A stretch of DNA of 64,000 nt, from NCBI GenBank assembly GCA_946122785.1, contig CAMGYJ010000008.1:54632963-54696962 (forward strand), written 5' to 3'. The notes beneath the pieces were generated by a model. That model was given only the letters and a program-made list of their open reading frames with translations, was not told the DNA's origin and did not search any database. Of this stretch, positions 1-10,678 are shown in pieces (positions within the stretch are counted from its first letter, which is position 1; each line of letters opens with the position of its first letter). The position numbers were made by a program, and so were the translations under genes. Origin of the DNA: Linum tenue. Taxonomy: Eukaryota; Streptophyta; Magnoliopsida; Malpighiales; Linaceae.

Positions 1-71
1 CGCTTTTCTTTTCTTTTCCACCCTTGCTTTTCACTTGGGTGTTTTTGTTTCTGTTGGTGCAGATTTGAATC

Positions 72-1262
72 ATGGATCCTCATGGCTTCTCCAATCATTG
101 GGAGTATCCACCACCATCCGAGTGGTATTACCCCAAGACTCCCTGGAGCAATCAAGGAGGAGAAGACTATGGATTCGGGTTCCAGTACCAACCCCCTTAC
201 TACGGAGAACAACCGGACCCCTGGGCATATCAAGAACAACCTCATTACCAAGAAGAATTTCTCCCACAACCAGAAGGGCCATCGGCGCTGGAGTTACCCA
301 TGGCGGCCTTCACGGGCAATTCTGCAGAGCCATGCTACACTCCACACCCAGATCCAAACTATGAATTGAGGCTTCTCATGGAGCAGTTTGCTAGAGACAG
401 TGAGAGATCATGGGTCAGGATGGATCTTTGTACCCAGGCCTTTCATGAAACAGAAGAGATCCTCCTGAGCCTTAAGAAGAGCGTCGATGATCTTGAGCGA
501 TCTTGTGCACAACCTGCTCCAAATCACCCTTATGCTACCATACTAGAAGAGGAGGAGGAAGAAGAAGGCTACAAGGACATTGTGGAGCACACTGAAGTTG
601 TCACGGAGAGCTCCCGTGATGATCATGATCAGGAATGTCCTGTCGTAGCCGACCACACCTTCCCACATCCCAAACTGAGCTTTGAAGAGGCGGGTATGAG
701 TGAGGAGATGCAAGAAGATCTCATGAAAGAAATTGCTTGGCAACTTGCTCTCCAATCCATGCTAGAAGAAGAAGAGCAAGAAAGGGTGCAGAAAGAAGTT
801 GTGGAGGATGACAAAAGTGAAGCAGAAGGAGTTCTTGATCATTTCCCAGGGGTGATACCACATGAAGAAGAAAGGGAGGTTGAAGAAGCAATTGGCGTCC
901 AGGCTGAGGACGGAGTTAAGGTGGAAGAGGCTTGCACCGGCCATGAGTTGCAAGTAATATCACCACCAAACTTCGAGAAACTGCTTAGCAAGGACCCATT
1001 TGCAGTGTCTCTTTGGCAAACCAAGGCCACATCGACATTGGTTCCTCTTGGTGGACGCGATGGTGGCCAATCGATGCTGTCATATCTGGTTTGGGGCAAT
1101 GAGACAAGAGAAGAGAAGAAGAGGTCTCGAGGGTGGAGACTTCATCTGCATCAAGTGCATGAGCCTTCATCACCTGTCATACCACATGCTCGTGACTTGA
1201 GACTCCACCTCATTGACGAGAACCTCAACTTCAAGGAGGTTTTGGGGTGGACCGAAACTTAG
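72..1262 (+). CDS. Uncharacterised 3'-terminal ORF of a Gypsy-type LTR retrotransposon (396 aa)
   Basis: Intact ATG-initiated 396-codon frame. It lies where an env-like or accessory ORF sits in Athila/Tat-type elements, between the expected end of pol (outside the window) and the 3' LTR at 2643. A pyrimidine-rich stretch ending in AG at 61-62 precedes the ATG by 9 bases and looks like a splice acceptor, so a spliced mRNA is plausible (inference). The protein starts with an aromatic/Pro/Gln-rich segment (residues about 1-75). An amphipathic, probably coiled-coil stretch follows (about 98-145), then long acidic runs (Glu-rich, about 157-165 and 225-290). A more ordinary C-terminal part follows. 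No hydrophobic segment long enough for a membrane anchor is visible, so it is not a typical envelope protein. I recognise no domain. The frame is unbroken, unlike most retroelement frames here. Confidence 0.6.
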   Translation: MDPHGFSNHWEYPPPSEWYYPKTPWSNQGGEDYGFGFQYQPPYYGEQPDPWAYQEQPHYQEEFLPQPEGPSALELPMAAFTGNSAEPCYTPHPDPNYELRLLMEQFARDSERSWVRMDLCTQAFHETEEILLSLKKSVDDLERSCAQPAPNHPYATILEEEEEEEGYKDIVEHTEVVTESSRDDHDQECPVVADHTFPHPKLSFEEAGMSEEMQEDLMKEIAWQLALQSMLEEEEQERVQKEVVEDDKSEAEGVLDHFPGVIPHEEEREVEEAIGVQAEDGVKVEEACTGHELQVISPPNFEKLLSKDPFAVSLWQTKATSTLVPLGGRDGGQSMLSYLVWGNETREEKKRSRGWRLHLHQVHEPSSPVIPHARDLRLHLIDENLNFKEVLGWTET

Positions 1263-1300
1263 GAGCCATCGTTCGACTCACGACGTGAAAGAAGCGCTTG

Positions 1301-1316
1301 TTGGGAGGCAACCCAA
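1301..1316 (+). other. Small hairpin TTGGG-AGGCAA-CCCAA after the ORF stop
   Basis: A 5-bp perfect stem (TTGGG/CCCAA) with a 6-base AGGCAA loop lies 39 bases after the stop codon of the 396-aa ORF. The same motif is familiar from the post-coding region of Athila/Tat-like elements; its role is unknown. Confidence 0.5.
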
Positions 1317-1542
1317 CCATTCGGTTTGCATTTCTTTCCCTATTACTCTTCGGTTGAGTCAGTTTTGTTCTTTGATTTTAGAGTCAATAACTCAACCTTT
1401 GTGAGATTTTGTGTGGTGTTTGTGTTCTGATTACTCTCTCCTCCTGGAATACATCGCCTGCCCCGTCCACCATCATTCACCCTTGATCTGGTAACTTCGT
1501 TCTACCCTCCTTATCTTTCCTCCATTGAGGACAATGTCGTGC

Positions 1543-1558
1543 TTAAGTGTGGGGGGAT
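1543..1558 (+). other. Internal copy of the polypurine tract
   Basis: TTAAGTGTGGGGGGAT is repeated exactly at 2626-2641 directly before the LTR. It is preceded by GAGGACAATGT at 1527-1537, a combination often seen near the 3' end of plant Gypsy internal regions. It could be a second plus-strand primer site (inference). Confidence 0.5.
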
Positions 1559-2601
1559 GTTTGATTATGTATGCGTGTCAATGTTTGGCTGTTTGTGTGC
1601 TTGGAGCCTAGTCCACTGTCCAAATTTCGATTTGAGGGCTCCAAGTACGTGTTTCCTTGCAAATTGCCTGCTCAGTATGCTTTGAATTGACAGTCTCTAT
1701 AGTAATGTGCAACCTAGGGAGGTAGTGTAGCACTATGGAGGATGTTGAAGTATAAGATTTTTCCTATCTAGCTCTTTGCTGTGCTAGTTGATTTTGTGAA
1801 TTAGTGGAGCTAGGACCGTTGAATTCATGTGGTAATGGTGACTCTATGTGGATTGTGTTTTGGACTCGTGTATCGAACAGGGTGCTCATATAGAAAATGG
1901 GAAGCAGTTGGTCCTCCATGTCGAAATCATTGAAATCTTAAACATGGGGTAAGCCCAACGTGTGTGGCACCGTTCATTGCACAAAATCAGGTTTTGGAAG
2001 AGATTTTAGTGATCCTTAGTGGGGTACTCCTACAAGGTGAAGCTAAGCTGTCTCTAGTACAAGTAAAATTTTCACCCGTTGAACGGTTTGCCTACTCGAG
2101 GATGTGTTCTTAAGGGCACGGATAGAGCTTCCGACCCCCCTTAATTTCATTGACCCTCCACACGAGTTGAGGAAAAGGAGTTAAAAGAAGTACTCTGGCG
2201 AGCGCCAGATGTACAGAAATTGCTCTTGCTCGACTAATAAGGGTCGACCGTGCAAAAGACTGCAGTTGGAACCCCCGCTAAGTGAATAAAAAGGAAAAAA
2301 AAGTAAGTAAAATGAAAGTGAAAAAGGGGTTCCAACGGTGAAATGAAATGAAAGAGCACCCCGGTACAACGAGTCCTTGGTTGTGAATGGTGTGAGTCCC
2401 TTTATCCATGAACTGACTGTCTTACTTCTACTTTTTCTCATGATCCTGGCTTGAGTCTAGTACTCGCATTGAGAAAGATAGGGGACGTCTTAGAAGACCA
2501 GTTGACCTCGTAAGCTGCCTTATGATCTAGAAAGTCCTCTACCGACGATCTGGGTTGTTTGTTGCTATAGAGGTCTGGAGAGATGCATTGGTTTGAGTTA
2601 G

Positions 2602-2641
2602 GTTTGCTTGGGGACAAGCAAACAGTTAAGTGTGGGGGGAT
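2602..2641 (+). other. Hairpin plus polypurine tract at the 3' LTR boundary
   Basis: GTTTGCTTG (2602-2610) and CAAGCAAAC (2615-2623) form a perfect 9-bp stem with a GGGA loop, which fits the GNRA tetraloop pattern. The polypurine tract TTAAGTGTGGGGGGAT (2626-2641) follows after two bases, and the LTR starts at 2643. A diverged copy with the same hairpin is at 26939-26977. Confidence 0.7.
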
Positions 2642-2642
2642 T

Positions 2643-3812
2643 TGATTACTCGATATTTGCACATGTTTTCACCTGTGTTTCTTGATCGTTTGAGCTTTAA
2701 TTATCACATCTTTGGCCTATTTTACGCTAGGTTGTGTTCCTTTGTTATATTTCAGGTCCTAGCACATAAAGTGAAGCATAGGCGCAAGTTTCAAGTCAAT
2801 CAGAGATCAATTGGCGATTCGGGAGCAGAAACTCGGGCATGACCTGAAGAAGAATGGATTTCTACCTCACTTTATGGACAAAGAATCTTGCAAGCTTGTC
2901 ATGAAAAGAAAGCGGACGAGACTACGAGCGTCTGAGATCAAACGGCGACTGATTCGGAGTCCGGACGAGGGAGAAACGAAGCATTGAATATAGGGGAACA
3001 GGTTCGGCAGTAAAAACACGGGCGCGCCTAAATCAAAACACGGTCGTGCCCATATTTAGGCACGACCGTGTTTTGGACAACGCGCCCGGGCGTGTTTTTA
3101 ATACGGGGGCAAAACACGGGCGGGCAAAACCAAAGCACGGCCGTGCCCGCGAATGTGTTTTGCCCAGAATCTGGTTTTTTTACCCAAATTCGAGCCAAAG
3201 GAGAGGGAGAGCTGGGTTTTGGATCCCAAACACCCAAGGGACGAACCAAAGAGAGAGGGGGCGATTTGAGGGCATTCTTGGAGTGGAATTGGAGGATTTC
3301 TTTGCCTTGGAAGCTCGAGGAATAAGCCCGGACTTGAAGACTGATCATCTGAAGATTCTTACTGCAGTCTCTCTCTTCTCTATGGAGTAACTTCCCTTCA
3401 CTTAGGTTTTGAGGAACCCTAGCTATGTTTGTTTGATTGGATGATTGTATGAGTACTCTGACTTGATAATCTTGAGTTCATATTCAATCTATGCATGTTT
3501 TCATGATTCAATTCTGCTTTAGTCGAGATTATTGATTCTGCTTTGATCCTATGAGAGCGAATACCTGATTAGGTCAATAGAGCACCATAGATTGATAGTA
3601 TTGGATCGAATGCTTTAGTCGAGGGTTGATTCACTGCTTTGTATCGATTGAGAACCTCTTTCGATAGAGGGAGTCTAGTTCAGAACGCCTTGATCGGTTG
3701 TTCTAGAGAAGGATACGTCCCTCTAGGCAATTGACTCAAGAGGGCCTTGTTCCTTTAGTCGAGACTCAAGGTCTAGTTAAGGATTCTCCGCATTGTGAAT
3801 GAAAGTGAACAG
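2643..3812 (+). mobile_element. 3' LTR of the Gypsy-type element, 3'-truncated
   Basis: Begins TGATTACTCG immediately after the polypurine tract, as a 3' LTR should. It contains the family marker around 2730-2765 (ACGCTAGGTTG..TTTCAGGTCCTAGCAC), also found in the LTRs at 26978 and, on the minus strand, in the 2.29-kb tandem units. The U3 part holds CACGG/CCGTG palindromes at 3010-3155, including a perfect 16-bp stem at 3035-3074. No CA terminus with target duplication was found. Similarity stops at 3812, where the tandem array begins. Confidence 0.7.
3035..3074 (+). promoter_or_regulatory. Perfect 16-bp inverted repeat in the LTR U3 region
   Basis: AAAACACGGTCGTGCC (3035-3050) is exactly complementary to 3059-3074 across an 8-base loop. 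Further CACGG/CGGGC motifs lie at 3015-3155. The position upstream of the presumed transcribed part suggests promoter or structural elements (inference). Confidence 0.5.
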
Positions 3813-4124
3813 GTTTATCCATGTAAGTACCTTGTGCAAAATATAATGCTCTCTTTAACTATATATTCTTCTGTCATGGAACTCTCAGGATGATTTTATT
3901 TAGAACATATGATGAGGGCATCAACACCAAAGCGAGATCAAGTTCAACTCTGGTGTGAGGGACGTGTACCGATCACTAGAAGTCAAGACAAGGCATTTAG
4001 GGGCTGACTACAAACTTATTTGGCCCAGAACATCACCAAGATGGAGGCTGACTTGTTTGTGGGACGAGAGGTGATGGTTATTGGCGTTGGAGCTGTTCCA
4101 GGCCAAATACCTGGTCTAGAAGAT

Positions 4125-4415
4125 GAAATACCCGACCGGGTATATGGGGGCCGAATCAAGTGATGACCAGAAGGGGTCTCGGTCAAGACTACATAATACC
4201 CGGTCAGGTAGTTTTGGAGTGAAGACCGGGTATTCATGTCTAGGGCAGAAGACCCCCCGGCCGTAACTGCAAAATACTCGGCCGGGTATTTTTTAGTCCG
4301 ACCGTGTATTTTTCCCTGTGTGGCAGATCTGTTTCATTTACGGATTAAGTGACTTTTTCTACTAAGCTCGGGTTTCTTTGTTATTTTTGGCACAAAAATT
4401 TTGTAGCCTATAAAA
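4125..4415 (+). promoter_or_regulatory. LTR-like promoter segment: TACCCGG palindromes and TATA box
   Basis: Several ATACCCGRYCGGGTAT-like inverted motifs lie at 4125-4310. The sequence CCTATAAAAGGGGC has its TATA box at 4409-4415. The arrangement resembles an LTR U3/R boundary. The equivalent boxes are at 6698, 8986 and 11276; in units 3 and 4 the box reads TATATAAGG. Confidence 0.5.
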
Positions 4416-4659
4416 GGGGCTGAACTAAGTATTTTAGAGGGTAATCAACAATTTTAGTCAAAAATAGAAACCTTAGAATTTGTTGTTCAAACACCAATTT
4501 TCTTGATCCTGACCCTCTTCTCGATTTGATTATTTGGTCTGGGTTATTATCCGTTTGTGATCGTTGTGCTTCTAATCGTTCTTTGCTTCGATTCTGATTG
4601 TTTAAGTTCAGAAGTTGGAGCCTCGATTTATATCAATATAACATTTCAACTTTCGAAGA

Positions 4660-5643
4660 AATTTGCACAATTACAAGCATAACAATCAATTAAAACCAAA
4701 TCTTACTAATCAAAATTAAAAAAAAATGTAAGGTAAACATTTGAAATATTACCTCTCAATAGAGTACATCCATCTATATTGCACAGGTCCAATTGAAGAA
4801 GCTCTAACAACCTAATCAGATTCTATCTATCTCAGGTTGCAGCAGAAATCAATTGAAGGTGATCAGACTTCAATTGACTCATTCAAAACACTTCAATCGA
4901 TTATAATCAAGCAATATCACAATCCAAACGTAATTACAATCAAGATTCCTAACACATGGAACTAAGGTTCTTCATACCCAAGTGAGAGAGAGTTCTACTC
5001 CATAGAGAGAGAGGAAAACAGAATACAAAGCAGTCACACTCTTAACAATGGGAAGAATCTGCTATGGGGTGATGATTTTCACTCCTATGATGATCTCCAA
5101 GCTCGATTTGATGAAACCCAGCTCCAAGATCGCTTCTAGGATGTGTTCTTCGCACTTTCTCTCTCTAGGTCCAAAAAGTCGATTCCCTCACTTTTTGCTC
5201 GAAATTGGGTTAAAACCCAGAAATTCCCGACCACACGGGCAGGCCACACGGCCATGTGGCTTTCCCAGCTGCCCGTTTGAATGTGCAAAACGCGACGTTT
5301 CGTTAAGTGACTTCAGGCTTCCTACACGGACAGGGACACACGGTCGTGTGGAATTTCCAGGATGCCCATGTGAAGGCTCGGTATTTTCCACACGGCCTCA
5401 TAGGTTCCGTTACACGGTCGTGTGGGTTTTAGGAGTGCCCGTGTGGCTTCCTCAACTTCTCGCCAACCGTCCGATCTTCGTCCAATCGACCCCGAACTCG
5501 TTCTCAAACCTTCATTCACGTACTAGGACCTGAAATATCAAGAACAAGAACAACCTAGCGTGAAATCGGCCTAAAACACGAGAGATAAGACTCAAACGGT
5601 GTCAGAATGGTGGGCAAAAACATGTGTATATATCAAGTCATCA
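4660..5643 (-). mobile_element. Minus-strand LTR inside tandem unit 1 (copies in units 2, 3 and part of 4)
   Basis: Read on the minus strand it starts TGATGACTTGATATATACAC at 5643, matching the start of the plus-strand LTR at 2643. It carries the same GCTAGGTTG..TTTCAGGTCCTAG marker and similar CACGGCCGTG-type palindromes (5230-5420). No polypurine tract lies outside its start, so it looks like an isolated LTR. Equivalent starts are at 7931 and 10221; unit 4 keeps only the distal part up to 11659. The other end, near 4660, is approximate. Confidence 0.7.
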
Positions 5644-6101
5644 TTAGTTTTTGTGACAAATATCGATAATTATAGCTAAAGATAACACATATTGTGCCAT
5701 AAAATTATAACAATAATTCCTCAATCTTTTGAACTACAATGCTAGGAATACAAATCAATTAAGAACACATAACCCATTACCGGCCTCAAAATGAAACCTA
5801 CTTCACAATTTTTGTTATTGGATAATTACTTAATTAGTTAGTCAAAGGTTGTAATTTTCTTGAATGAGTCCAAAAATTTGTACAACTTATTAGAACCTTT
5901 TAGTAAATCTCACGGAGTCTTATTACAAAAAAATAAAAAAAAAGGTTACTTTTGTTTACCAAAATTTACTTGTGAAAAGAATTTGACAGGTTTTTTTTAT
6001 CCATGGTTAACGGGTAACCAACTCGAGCAAAAATTGATAATTTCCTACTTAGACCAATGTAATCTCCATCACTGTTTCTTTCTAAGTTTGTTGAATGGAA
6101 T

Positions 6102-8388
6102 GTTTATCCATGTAAGTACCTTGTGCAAAATATAATGCTCTCTTTAACTATATATTCTTCTGTTATGGAACTCTCAGGATGATTTTATTTAGAACATATG
6201 ATGAGGGCATCAACACCAAAGCGAGATCAAGTTCAACTCTGGTGTGAGGGACGTGTACCGATCACTAGAAGTCAAGACAAGGCATTTAGGGGCTGACTAC
6301 AAACTTATTTGGCCCAGAACATCACCAAGATGGAGGCTGACTTGTTTGTGGGACGAGAGGTGATGGTTATTGGCGTTGGAGCTGTTCCAGGCCAAATACC
6401 TGGTCTAGAAGATGAAATACCCGACCGGGTATATGGGGGCCGAATCAAGTGATGACCAGAAGGGGTCTCGGTCAAGACTACATAATACCCGGTCAGGTAG
6501 TTTTGGAGTGAAGACCGGGTATTCATGTCTAGGGCAGAAGACCCCCCGGCCGTAACTGCAAAATACTCGGCCGGGTATTTTTTAGTCCGACCGTGTATTT
6601 TTCCCTGTGTGGCAGATCTGTTTCATTTGCGGATTAAGTGACTTTTTCTACTAAGCTCGGGTTTCTTTGTTATTTTTGGCACAAAAATTTTGTAGCCTAT
6701 AAAAGGGGCTGAACTAAGTATTTTAGAGGGTAATCAACAATTTTAGTCAAAAATACAAACCTTAGAATTTGTTGTTCAAACACCAATTTTCTTGATCCTG
6801 ACCCTCTTCTCGATTTGTTTATTTGGTCTGGGTTATTATCCGTTTGTGATCGTTGTGCTTCTAATCGTTCTTTGCTTCGATTCTGATTGTTTAAGTTCAG
6901 AAGTTGGAGCCTCGATTTATATCAATATAACATTTCAACTTTCGAAGAAATTTGCACAATTACAAGCATAACAATCAATTAAAACCAAATCTTACTAATC
7001 AAAATTAAAAAAATGTAAGGTAAACATTTTGAAATATTACCTCTCAATAGAGTACATCCATCTATATTGCACATGTCCAATTGAAGAAGCTCTAACAACC
7101 TAATCAGATTCTATCTATCTCAGGTTGCAGCAGAAATCAATTGAAGGTGATCAGACTTCAATTGACTCATTCAAAACACTTCAATCGATTATAATCAAGC
7201 AATATCACAATCCAAACGTAATTACAATCAAGATTCCTAACACATGGAACTAAGGTTCTTCATACCCAAGTGAGAGAGAGTTCTACTCCATAGAGAGAGA
7301 GGAAAACAGAATACAAAGCAGTCACACTCTTAACAATGGGAAGAATCTGCTATGGGGTGATGATTTTCACTCCTATGATGATCTCCAAGCTCGATTTGAT
7401 GAAACCCAGCTCCAAGATCGCTTCTAGGATGTGTTCTTCGCACTTTCTCTCTCTAGGTCCAAAAAGTCGATTCCCTCACTTTTTGCTCGAAATTGGGTTA
7501 AAACCCAGAAATTCCCGACCACACGGGCAGGCCACACGGCCATGTGGCTTTCCCAGCTGCCCGTTTGAATGTGCAAAACGCGACGTTTCGTTAAGTGACT
7601 TCAGGCTTCCTACACGGACAGGGACACACGGTCGTGTGGAATTTCCAGGATGCCCATGTGAAGGCTCGGTATTTTCCACACGGCCTCATAGGTTCCCTTA
7701 CACGGTCGTGTGGGTTTTAGGAGTGCCCGTGTGGCTTCCTCAACTTCTCGCCAACCGTCCGATCTTCGTCCAATCGACCCCGAACTCGTTCTCAAACCTT
7801 CATTCACGTACTAGGACCTTAAATATCAAAAACAAGAACAAACTAGCGTGAAATCGGCCTAAAACACGAGAGATAAGACTCAAACGGTGTAAGAATGGTG
7901 GGCAAAAACATGTGTATATATCAAGTCATCATTAGTTTTTGTGACAAATATCGATAATTATAGCTAAAGATAACACATATTGTGCCATAAAATTATAACA
8001 ATAATTCCTCAATCTTTTGAACTACAATGCTAGGAATACAAATCAATTAAGAACACATAACCCATTACCGGCCTCAAAATGAAACCTACTTCACAATTTT
8101 TGTTATTGGATAATTACTTAATTAGTTAGTCAAAGGTTGTAATTTTCTTGAATGAGTCCAAAAATTTGTTCAACTTATTAGAACCTTTTAGTAAATCTCA
8201 CGGAGTCTTATTACAAAAAAATAAAAAAAAGGTTACTTTTGTTTACCAAAATTTACTTGTGAAAAGAATTTGACAGGGTTTTTTTATCCATGGTTAACGG
8301 GTAACCAACTCGAGCAAAAATTGATAATTTCCTACTTGGACCAATGTAATCTCCATCACTGTTTCTTTCTAAGTTTGTTGAATGGATT
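6102..8388. repeat. Tandem unit 2
   Basis: Second full unit (2287 bp). Its plus-strand segment is closest to unit 1 (both read GATGAGGGCATC and GTGTGAGGGACG). Its minus-strand LTR is closer to unit 3 (TCCCTTACACGG), showing mosaic relationships. Confidence 0.85.
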
Positions 8389-10678
8389 GTTTATCCATGT
8401 AAGTACCTTGTGCAAAATATAATGCTCTCTTTAACTATATATTCTTCTGTCATGGAACTCTCGGGATGATTTTTATTTAGAACATATGATGGGGCATCAA
8501 CACCAAAGCGATATCAAGTTCAACTCTGGTGTGAGAGGGACGTGTACCGATCACTAGAAGTCAAGAAAAGGCATCAGGGGCCGACTTCAAACTTATTTGG
8601 CCCAGAACATCACCAAGATAGAGGCTGACTTGTTTGTGTGACGAGAGGTGATGGTTATTGGCGTTGGAGCTGTTGCAGGCCAAATACCTGGTCTAGAAGA
8701 GGAAATACCCGACCGGGTATATGGGGGCCGGATCAAGTGATGACCAGAAGGGGTCTCGGTCAAGACTACAAAATACCCGGTCGGGTAGTTTTGGAGTGAA
8801 GACCGGGTATTCGTGTCTAGGACAGAAGACCCCCCGGCCGTAACTGCAAAATACTCGGCCGGGTATTTTTGAGTCCGACTGTGTATTTTTCCCTGTGTGG
8901 CAGATCTGTTTCATTTGCGGATTAAGTGACTTTTTCTGCTGAACTCGGGTTTCTTTGATATTTTAGGCACAGAAATTTTGTAGCCTATATAAGGGGCTGA
9001 ACTAAGTGTTTTAGAGGGTAATCAACAATTTTAGTCACAAATACAAACCCTAGAATTGGTTGTTCAAACACCAATTTTCTTGATCCTGACCCTCTTCTCG
9101 ACTTGTTAATTTGGTCTGGGTTATTATCCGTTTGTGATCGTTGTGCTTCTAATCGTTCTTTGCTTCGATTCTGATTGTTTAAGTTCAGAAGTTGGAGCCT
9201 CGATTTATATCAATATAACATTTCAACTTTCTAAGAAATTTGCACAATTACAAGCATAACAATCAATTAAAACCAAATCTTACTAATCAAAATTAAAAAA
9301 AAATGTAAGGTAAACATTTTGAAATATTACCTCTCAATAGAGTACATCCATCTATATTGCACAGGTCCAATTGAAGAAGCTCTAACAACCTAATCAGATT
9401 CTATCTATCTCAGGTTGCAGCAGAAATCAATTGAAGGTGATCAGACTTCAATTGACTCATTCAAAACACTTCAATCGATTATAATCAAGCAATATCACAA
9501 TCCAAACGTAATTACAATCAAGATTCCTAACACATGGAACTAAGGTTCTTCATACCCAAGTGAGAGAGAGTTCTACTCCATAGAGAGAGAGGAAAACAGA
9601 ATACAAAGCAGTCACACTCTTAACAATGGGAAGAATCTGCTATGGGGTGATGATTTTCACTCCTATGATGATCTCCAAGCTCGATTTGATGAAACCCAGC
9701 TCCAAGATCGCTTCTAGGATGTGTTCTTCGCACTTTCTCTCTCTGGGTCCAAAAAGTCGATTCCCTCACTTTTTGCTCGAAATTGGGTTAAAACCCAGAA
9801 ATTCCCGACCACACGGGCAGGCCACACGGCCATGTGGCTTTCCCAGCTGCCCGTTTGAATGTGCAAAACGCGACGTTTCGTTAAGTGACTTCAGGCTTCC
9901 TACACGGACAGGGACACACGGTCGTGTGGAATTTCCAGGATGCCCATGTGAAGGCTCGGTATTTTCCACACGGCCTCATAGGTTCCCTTACACGGTCGTG
10001 TGGGTTTTAGGAGTGCCCGTGTGGCTTCCTCAACTTCTCGCCAACCGTCCGATCTTCGTCCAATCGACCCCGAACTCGTTCTCAAACCTTCATTCACGTA
10101 CTAGGACCTGAAATATCAAAAACAAGAACAAACTAGCGTGAAATCGGCCTAAAACACGAGAGATAAGACTCAAACGGTGTAAGAATGGTGGGCAAAAACA
10201 TGTGTATATATCAAGTCATCATTAGTTTTTGTGACAAATATCGATAATTATAGCTAAAGATAACACATATTGTGCCATAAAATTATAACAATAATTCCTC
10301 AATCTTTTGAACTACAATGCTAGGAATACAAATCAATTAAGAACACATAACCCATTACCGGCCTCAAAATGAAACCTACTTCACAATTTTTGTTATTGGA
10401 TAATTACTTAATTAGTTAGTCAAAGGTTGTAATTTTCTTGAATGAGTCCAAAAATTTGTTCAACTTATTAGAACCTTTTAGTAAATCTCACGGAGTCTTA
10501 TTACAAAAAAATAAAAAAAAGGTTACTTTTGTTTACCAAAATTTACTTGTGAAAAGAATTTGACAGGGTTTTTTTATTCATGGTTAACGGGTAACCAACT
10601 CGAGCAAAAATTGATAATTTCCTACTTGGACCAATGTAATCTCCATCACTGTTTCTTTCTAAGTTTGTTGAATGGATT
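8389..10678. repeat. Tandem unit 3
   Basis: Third full unit (2290 bp). Its plus-strand segment shares with unit 4, and not with units 1-2, the variants GATGGGGCATC, GTGAGAGGGACG and TATATAAGG. Confidence 0.85.

Larger units (their letters stand above)
1263..2601 (+). mobile_element. 3' non-coding internal region of the Gypsy-type element
   Basis: No convincing coding frame. It begins with the GCGCTT..TTGGGAGGCAACCCAA motif that follows the last ORF in many plant Gypsy elements (from memory of the family). It holds a first purine tract at 1543-1558, identical over 16 bases to the tract at the LTR boundary (2626-2641). The region ends at the hairpin next to the 3' LTR. Confidence 0.6.
3813..6101. 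repeat. Tandem unit 1
   Basis: First full unit (2289 bp). It joins the truncated LTR at 3812 abruptly, sharing only a few bases (AATG, GTTTATCC) with the end of a normal unit. The TATA-like box TATAAAA is at 4409-4415. It differs from units 2 and 3 at scattered bases, for example TCCGTTACACGG around 5406. Confidence 0.85.

Noticed and set aside
5048..5533. 161-171-codon frames repeated in each 2.29-kb unit as candidate genes
   Set aside because: They lie antisense in LTR sequence across palindromic U3 motifs, are repeated with the array, and show no domain.
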